Part shown: positions 30,269-34,528 of the stretch, in pieces | Numbering within the stretch: the stretch's first letter is position 1 | Layout of the letters: the number at the start of each line of letters is the position of its first letter | From: a virus | Length of the DNA: 34,528 nt | Virus record (IMG/VR): IMGVR_UViG_3300007276_000143 | Location: 1 to 34,528 of that record | Direction: 5' to 3' (one strand) | Translations under genes and position numbers: made by a program | Notes under the pieces: generated by a model | Databases searched by the model: none | The model's input: the letters and a program-made list of their open reading frames with translations, nothing else | What the model was told of the DNA's origin: nothing

Positions 30269-32497
30269 ATGCATAATAATAACTCTGATAAAGACCCAGA
30301 AGTACAATTAACTCAAGATCTTTTAAGCGAATATAGTTCAGCTAGACAAAATTGGTCTAAACAAGCTGTGGAGGATAATGAATTTCGTAATGGTAAACAA
30401 TGGACAAAAGAACAGTCTGATGCATTGCGTAATAAAGCTCAAGAGCCAATTGTAGTAAATGTAATTTTTTCTGCAGTAGAGCAAGCAAAAGCAATGCTCT
30501 CTGCAAATAAACCACGATTTCAGTCAACTGCTAGAGAAACCAGCGATACAGAAGTTGGTCGTTTATTTTCTGACTTGATGTCCTACGTCTGGGATACATC
30601 TAATGGCAACGTAGAACTCAAGCAATGCATCGATGATTACTATGTTAAGGGCATGGGAGTTATGATGGCTTATACTGACCCAGATAAAGACTTTGGTCGT
30701 GGTGAAGTTTGTCTTAAATCATTAGACCCACTTGAAGTGTATTTTGACCCAAGCAGTAAAGACACCTTCTGTAGGGATTCTGGACATATTTTAGTAGCAA
30801 AATTAATGAGTGAAAATCAATTAATTCAATATTACCCAGAATATGAAGAACAAATAAAAGAAGTACAAGAAACTAGTTATATAAATATTCCTGCAGAAAG
30901 TAGGCATTCTTTATATTCTGAAGATGTTACTGTTAAAAGTAGAATATCTGGACAAAAAATTACTGGTGATAGAGAATTAGAAATGTTTACAAGGTATACA
31001 AAGATACGTATGCCTTATTTTAAAATATACGACCCTTATAGCAATGAAGAATATGTATATAATACACAAGAATACGAAGATTATAAAAAAGAACAAATAG
31101 TAATACTTACTACAGCTGACCAAGAGCCTCTAATAATTACAGCTGAAAAAGATGTAAGAGGCTATGTTCAAATGCATGAGCAATTAGGTGATACGTTTCA
31201 TATGATGATAGACCCTATGACTGGACAGCAAATGCCTATGGCAGGTAAAGAACATGAAGGTTCTATTCCAAATTCAACTAGTCACATTGATATTGCAACT
31301 AAAGACCATTTAATTAATTCTAATAAAATAATGGTTAATGAAATAGAAATAACAAATATAAAACAATGCGTTACTGTTGGTGACCATATGTTATATGAAT
31401 CAATTTTACCAATAGAGGAATATCCTATTGTGCCATTTATGAATGGTTTTAATCGCAATCCTTATCCTATGTCTGATGTTAGATTAGTGAAGGGATTGCA
31501 AGAGTATATAAATAAAATTCGTTCATTAATTATTGCACATGCATCTAGTAGTACAAACGTAAAATTATTAATTCCTCGTGGTGCAGTAAACAAACAGCAG
31601 GTAGAACAAGATTGGGGAAGAGCTGGAACAGCGGTTATAGAGTTTGACCCAGAGTTAGGTAGTCCAATAGTTGCTTCCCCTATACCTTTGCCAAATGAAT
31701 TATATAAAAATGAGGCAGATGCAAAAGCCGATATAGAACGAATCCTTGGTATATACGCTTTAATGCAGGGCGACATGGGTGCTGCACCACAAACTTTTAA
31801 AGGTACTGTAGCTTTAGATGAATATGGACAAAGACGCATTAAATCCAAAAGAGATGATATAGAAGAAGGAATGAACCAGTTAGCAAAAGTAGTGGTTGGA
31901 TTAATACAATTTGTATATACAGACCAAAAGATTTTAAGGTTAATGCAACCTAATAATAAACCTAAAGAAGTTGTATTAAATAGTCCTTTATATGATGATA
32001 TAGGAAATGTAGTAGGAAAAATAAATGATATAACTATAGGTAAGTATGATATTATAGTTTTATCTGGTTCAACACTTCCAAGTAATCGTTGGGGAAGATT
32101 TGAGTACTATATGCAATTATATCAAGCTGGTTTAATTGACCAAATAGAGTTATTAAAACAAACTGACGTTGCAGATATGGAAGGCGTACTAGAAAGAAAT
32201 GGTCAAATGCAACAATTACAAGGTCAAGTACAATCACAAGCTGAAGAAATTAAAAAACTTAAAGGTGACCTACAGACTGCACAAAGAGAATCATTACATG
32301 ATAGAAAACGTGTAGAAGTAAAAGAATTTGAAAAGAAACTTGCTAAAGCAGAAGCTAAAGTGGAAATGGCACAGCAATTATATAAAACAAGATTGTCTGA
32401 TGAATTAAAAAATGCAAAGCAAGATCTCTCTGTTGCTAGTAATAACAATCCACAAAGAGAGATGAATGAAACAATATTAAGCTTAGATGAAGCATAA
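30269..32497 (+). CDS. Portal protein (P22 gp1-like)
   Basis: The 742-residue length is close to P22 gp1 (725). The N-terminus reads FRNGKQWT...NVIFSAVEQAKAMLSANKPRF, a typical opening of this portal group, and the wing/stem region includes LDPLEVYFDPSSKD and later GTVALDEYGQRRIKSKRDD. Residues about 645-720 form a long charged coiled-coil-like C-terminal helix, as in P22-type barrels. Twelve copies would form the DNA channel that docks the terminase. It stands between the terminase and scaffold genes as in P22. No strong ribosome site is seen before ATG 30269. Confidence 0.88.
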   Translation: MHNNNSDKDPEVQLTQDLLSEYSSARQNWSKQAVEDNEFRNGKQWTKEQSDALRNKAQEPIVVNVIFSAVEQAKAMLSANKPRFQSTARETSDTEVGRLFSDLMSYVWDTSNGNVELKQCIDDYYVKGMGVMMAYTDPDKDFGRGEVCLKSLDPLEVYFDPSSKDTFCRDSGHILVAKLMSENQLIQYYPEYEEQIKEVQETSYINIPAESRHSLYSEDVTVKSRISGQKITGDRELEMFTRYTKIRMPYFKIYDPYSNEEYVYNTQEYEDYKKEQIVILTTADQEPLIITAEKDVRGYVQMHEQLGDTFHMMIDPMTGQQMPMAGKEHEGSIPNSTSHIDIATKDHLINSNKIMVNEIEITNIKQCVTVGDHMLYESILPIEEYPIVPFMNGFNRNPYPMSDVRLVKGLQEYINKIRSLIIAHASSSTNVKLLIPRGAVNKQQVEQDWGRAGTAVIEFDPELGSPIVASPIPLPNELYKNEADAKADIERILGIYALMQGDMGAAPQTFKGTVALDEYGQRRIKSKRDDIEEGMNQLAKVVVGLIQFVYTDQKILRLMQPNNKPKEVVLNSPLYDDIGNVVGKINDITIGKYDIIVLSGSTLPSNRWGRFEYYMQLYQAGLIDQIELLKQTDVADMEGVLERNGQMQQLQGQVQSQAEEIKKLKGDLQTAQRESLHDRKRVEVKEFEKKLAKAEAKVEMAQQLYKTRLSDELKNAKQDLSVASNNNPQREMNETILSLDEA

Positions 32498-32551
32498 AGA
32501 ATTGAGGAAGCGGTTGCTGGAATTAACCAAATCGCAAAAAAGGAAAAGAAA

Positions 32552-33454
32552 ATGGAAAAATTGGAAGTAGTTGATGCTGGTACTGCACCCGCAGGTAACG
32601 TAGAAATGTTTCAAGGAGAGCTGTCTGCAGAGGCACCTCAAGTTGAACAAGTTTCTAACGTAGACCTTAACCCTGTTACAGGGCAAGAAGTTGCAGAACC
32701 AATTAGCCAAACCACAGAAAACGGTGTTGACCAAAAAGAAGACACCAATAGGTATGAGTACTGGCAGTCACAGGCTGATAAAGCCAAGAGTGAACTATCT
32801 GGGCTTAGAGAAGAACTGGATTATTATAGAAATAGCATGGCTCCTGTTGAGCAAATGTTACGTCAAAATCCAGAGGTTCTTGATAGCTTAGAAGCAAAGC
32901 TCTCCAACGGACAACCTGCAGGACAAACCCAAATGGGAGTTCAGCAGTCTTCGTTGAAGGAGCCAACAGAACCTGAAAAACCAGTTAATTACAATGAAGT
33001 CGATGCTTATAACGACCCAGAATCAAAGTCGTTTCAGTATCGAATGGCTAAAGAAAACTATAGAGATGAGTATCTTGGTTATCTAAAAGGTGTTGACGCG
33101 CAACGTCAAACTGATATGCAAAAAGCATATGAGCAACAAGCTGCTGCTCAACAACAAGAAGCTATAAGACAACAAGCATATAGTCATGCTGTTAATAATT
33201 ATGGCTGGGATAATCAAAAAGCAGGTGAGTTTATTCAATGGGCTTCTGCTCCTGATAATCTATCTATGGATAATTTAGCTAAGTTATTTGAATTAAGAAC
33301 AAATGCGAACCCAGTAGTGCAACAAAAAACACAAGAAATGCAAAATCAAGCTCAAAGGTTATCGGTACCTAAAGACCCTTCTGTGATTACAGGAAAGTCT
33401 GAACAACCAAGAACTGAAGAGCAGTCATTTAGTGATGCATTACTAGGACGCTAA
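32552..33454 (+). CDS. Probable scaffolding protein
   Basis: The 300 residues are close in length to P22 scaffold (303). The product is acidic and Gln-rich. Residues 1-60 are disordered-looking, about 68-95 are a helical segment (YWQSQADKAKSELSGLREEL), and about 175-205 are Ala/Gln-rich. There is no catalytic motif. It has an AAAGGA site and lies between portal and capsid genes, the standard place for a scaffold, which guides prohead assembly and then leaves. Assigned from position and composition. Confidence 0.75.
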   Translation: MEKLEVVDAGTAPAGNVEMFQGELSAEAPQVEQVSNVDLNPVTGQEVAEPISQTTENGVDQKEDTNRYEYWQSQADKAKSELSGLREELDYYRNSMAPVEQMLRQNPEVLDSLEAKLSNGQPAGQTQMGVQQSSLKEPTEPEKPVNYNEVDAYNDPESKSFQYRMAKENYRDEYLGYLKGVDAQRQTDMQKAYEQQAAAQQQEAIRQQAYSHAVNNYGWDNQKAGEFIQWASAPDNLSMDNLAKLFELRTNANPVVQQKTQEMQNQAQRLSVPKDPSVITGKSEQPRTEEQSFSDALLGR

Positions 33455-33474
33455 GTAAAAAAGGAGTCAAATAA

Positions 33475-34528
33475 ATGGCTACAACAAAAAACCTTTCTGG
33501 TGCTAGTGGAGTACTATATGATGATCGCCGAGATTTTTATGTAGACCCGCAAGTAACTAAGGAACTATGGACTGACGTTGCTCCCTTTACTACAATGGTT
33601 AGTAATCAGGAAATGCGTTCAGTACCAGACCCTGTTTTCAAAATGTTTGAACACAGAAACCCTTGGGTAAAACAAGAGTTCCAAGCTCATGAAGATATAT
33701 CCTCTGATTCTGGTGTATTACCAGCAGATGATACTCTTCCAAGTGAGTTGCAAATAAAAACAATGACAGGTCTTCCAGCTGCTGTAGACAGTTCTTATAT
33801 AGGATTAGTTTGCGAACTGTGGGATTCTACTAAAACATCAAACAAAGGTGTAGTTGTTATTACTAATGTGGGAGCGTCAGCAAATCATATTATTCTTAAG
33901 AACTTAACTGGTGCATCCCTTGATATTAATGCAAATGATTATTTTTGCGTTATTGGTAATGCACAAGGTGAAGGTAGTGAAGCACCTGATTCTTGGGCTG
34001 ATGAATTATCTGTAGTTTGGAATAGTACTCAAATTTTTAAAACTGCTTTGCAGGTAACTGGTACGTTACAAGCTGCAGTATTAAAAGGTGAGTCATCTGA
34101 ACTTGCTAGATTACGTAGACAGAAAGCACAAGAACACAAAATGCAAAAAGAAAAAGCTTTCTTATTTGGTAAGAGAGTAGGTGGAACAGGACTTGACATA
34201 GCAGATGGTACTGCTCCTGCTGATGATTCATTTGCAGATGGTGGAAGAACTGATAAAGACGGAAATCTTATTAGAACTACTTATGGAATTGTAAGTGCTT
34301 TAGAAAAATATGGTTCTAGTACTGCAACTCATGATTATCAGAATATTTTTACTGCATCTGAAGCAAGTTATTCTTATGGTAACTTTGTAGATGATATGGA
34401 AAAAATATTTCAGTATGTACCAGAAGCAGGTGTTAAGCGTGCTTTTGTAGGTGCTGGTGCTTTAGGATACTGGTCTAAAATGGCTGGTGATTCTGGATTA
34501 TCTGGAAATTCTGGATGGAGTGTTAACC
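33475..34528 (+). CDS. Major capsid protein, 3' end outside window
   Basis: ATG 33475 follows AAAGGAG at good spacing; the frame stays open for 351 codons to the window edge. The N-terminus reads MATTKNLSGASGVLYDD, then KELWTDVAPFTTMVSNQEMR, and near residues 200-226 ELARLRRQKAQEHKMQKEKA followed by FLFGK. This pattern is typical of an HK97-fold capsid group (I believe the DUF5309-type) often found with P22-like head genes. It directly follows the scaffold gene. The missing C-terminus should lie just beyond the edge. Confidence 0.82.
   Translation, partial: MATTKNLSGASGVLYDDRRDFYVDPQVTKELWTDVAPFTTMVSNQEMRSVPDPVFKMFEHRNPWVKQEFQAHEDISSDSGVLPADDTLPSELQIKTMTGLPAAVDSSYIGLVCELWDSTKTSNKGVVVITNVGASANHIILKNLTGASLDINANDYFCVIGNAQGEGSEAPDSWADELSVVWNSTQIFKTALQVTGTLQAAVLKGESSELARLRRQKAQEHKMQKEKAFLFGKRVGGTGLDIADGTAPADDSFADGGRTDKDGNLIRTTYGIVSALEKYGSSTATHDYQNIFTASEASYSYGNFVDDMEKIFQYVPEAGVKRAFVGAGALGYWSKMAGDSGLSGNSGWSVN

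Noticed and set aside
31462-31848. Minus-strand frame of 128 codons in the portal gene
   Set aside because: Antisense shadow of a well-supported portal gene, Cys/Ser/Ile-rich and without start signals.

Overview
The window is part of the genome of an AT-rich, tailed, podovirus-like phage. Head genes run in the order used by phage P22: small terminase, large terminase, portal, scaffold, major capsid. Tail and internal-virion genes lie at the other end of the window. Most starts are preceded by AGGAG-type ribosome sites, so the host uses Shine-Dalgarno initiation; nothing seen identifies the host further. I found no integrase, DNA polymerase, endolysin, tRNA, insertion sequence or CRISPR array.

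Layout. Bases 3-15336 (+) hold a tail nozzle-like protein cut by the left edge, a set of probable internal or ejected virion proteins, and one giant 2835-residue protein between two small HELGH zinc-peptidase-like proteins. Bases 15335-15491 are a convergent terminator zone. Bases 15500-24840 (-) are a tightly overlapping early operon of about 28 mostly tiny genes. They include a primase-helicase, an SSB-like protein, an ERF annealing protein, a DUF932 protein and a Holliday-junction-resolvase-like nuclease. Seven of these genes are under 60 residues. Bases 24841-25668 are an unusually structured spacer. Bases 25716-26928 (-) are four small genes, most with their own upstream motif or terminator. 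Bases 26929-27366 are a divergent control region rich in hairpins and repeats. Bases 27367-34528 (+) are the packaging and head genes, cut by the right edge inside the major capsid gene. The late genes would form one plus-strand block if the right edge joined the left edge, as expected for a circularly permuted map.

The main result is that the giant virion protein carries both sequence signatures of a two-barrel (double-psi beta-barrel) RNA polymerase. There is a DxDxD metal-binding motif at D1206/D1208/D1210, preceded by an RxP...GF...H segment like bacterial beta-prime. About 370 residues earlier is a lysine-bearing SSAK motif (K834) like the beta-side barrel. This matches the family of virion-packaged RNA polymerases known from crAss-like phages, here fused into an ejection-type protein. 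I infer that the polymerase enters the cell with the DNA and transcribes early genes.

The minus-strand genes carry a recurrent element (CYCTCTATCTTTAA on their own strand, seven sites, six of them 15-47 bases before a gene start). The late genes carry a different repeated element (TTGGAACTTTTTACTTAA, two sites). Tandem palindromes sit just before the small terminase gene. Together these suggest a phage-specific regulatory programme that has not been matched to any known one here.
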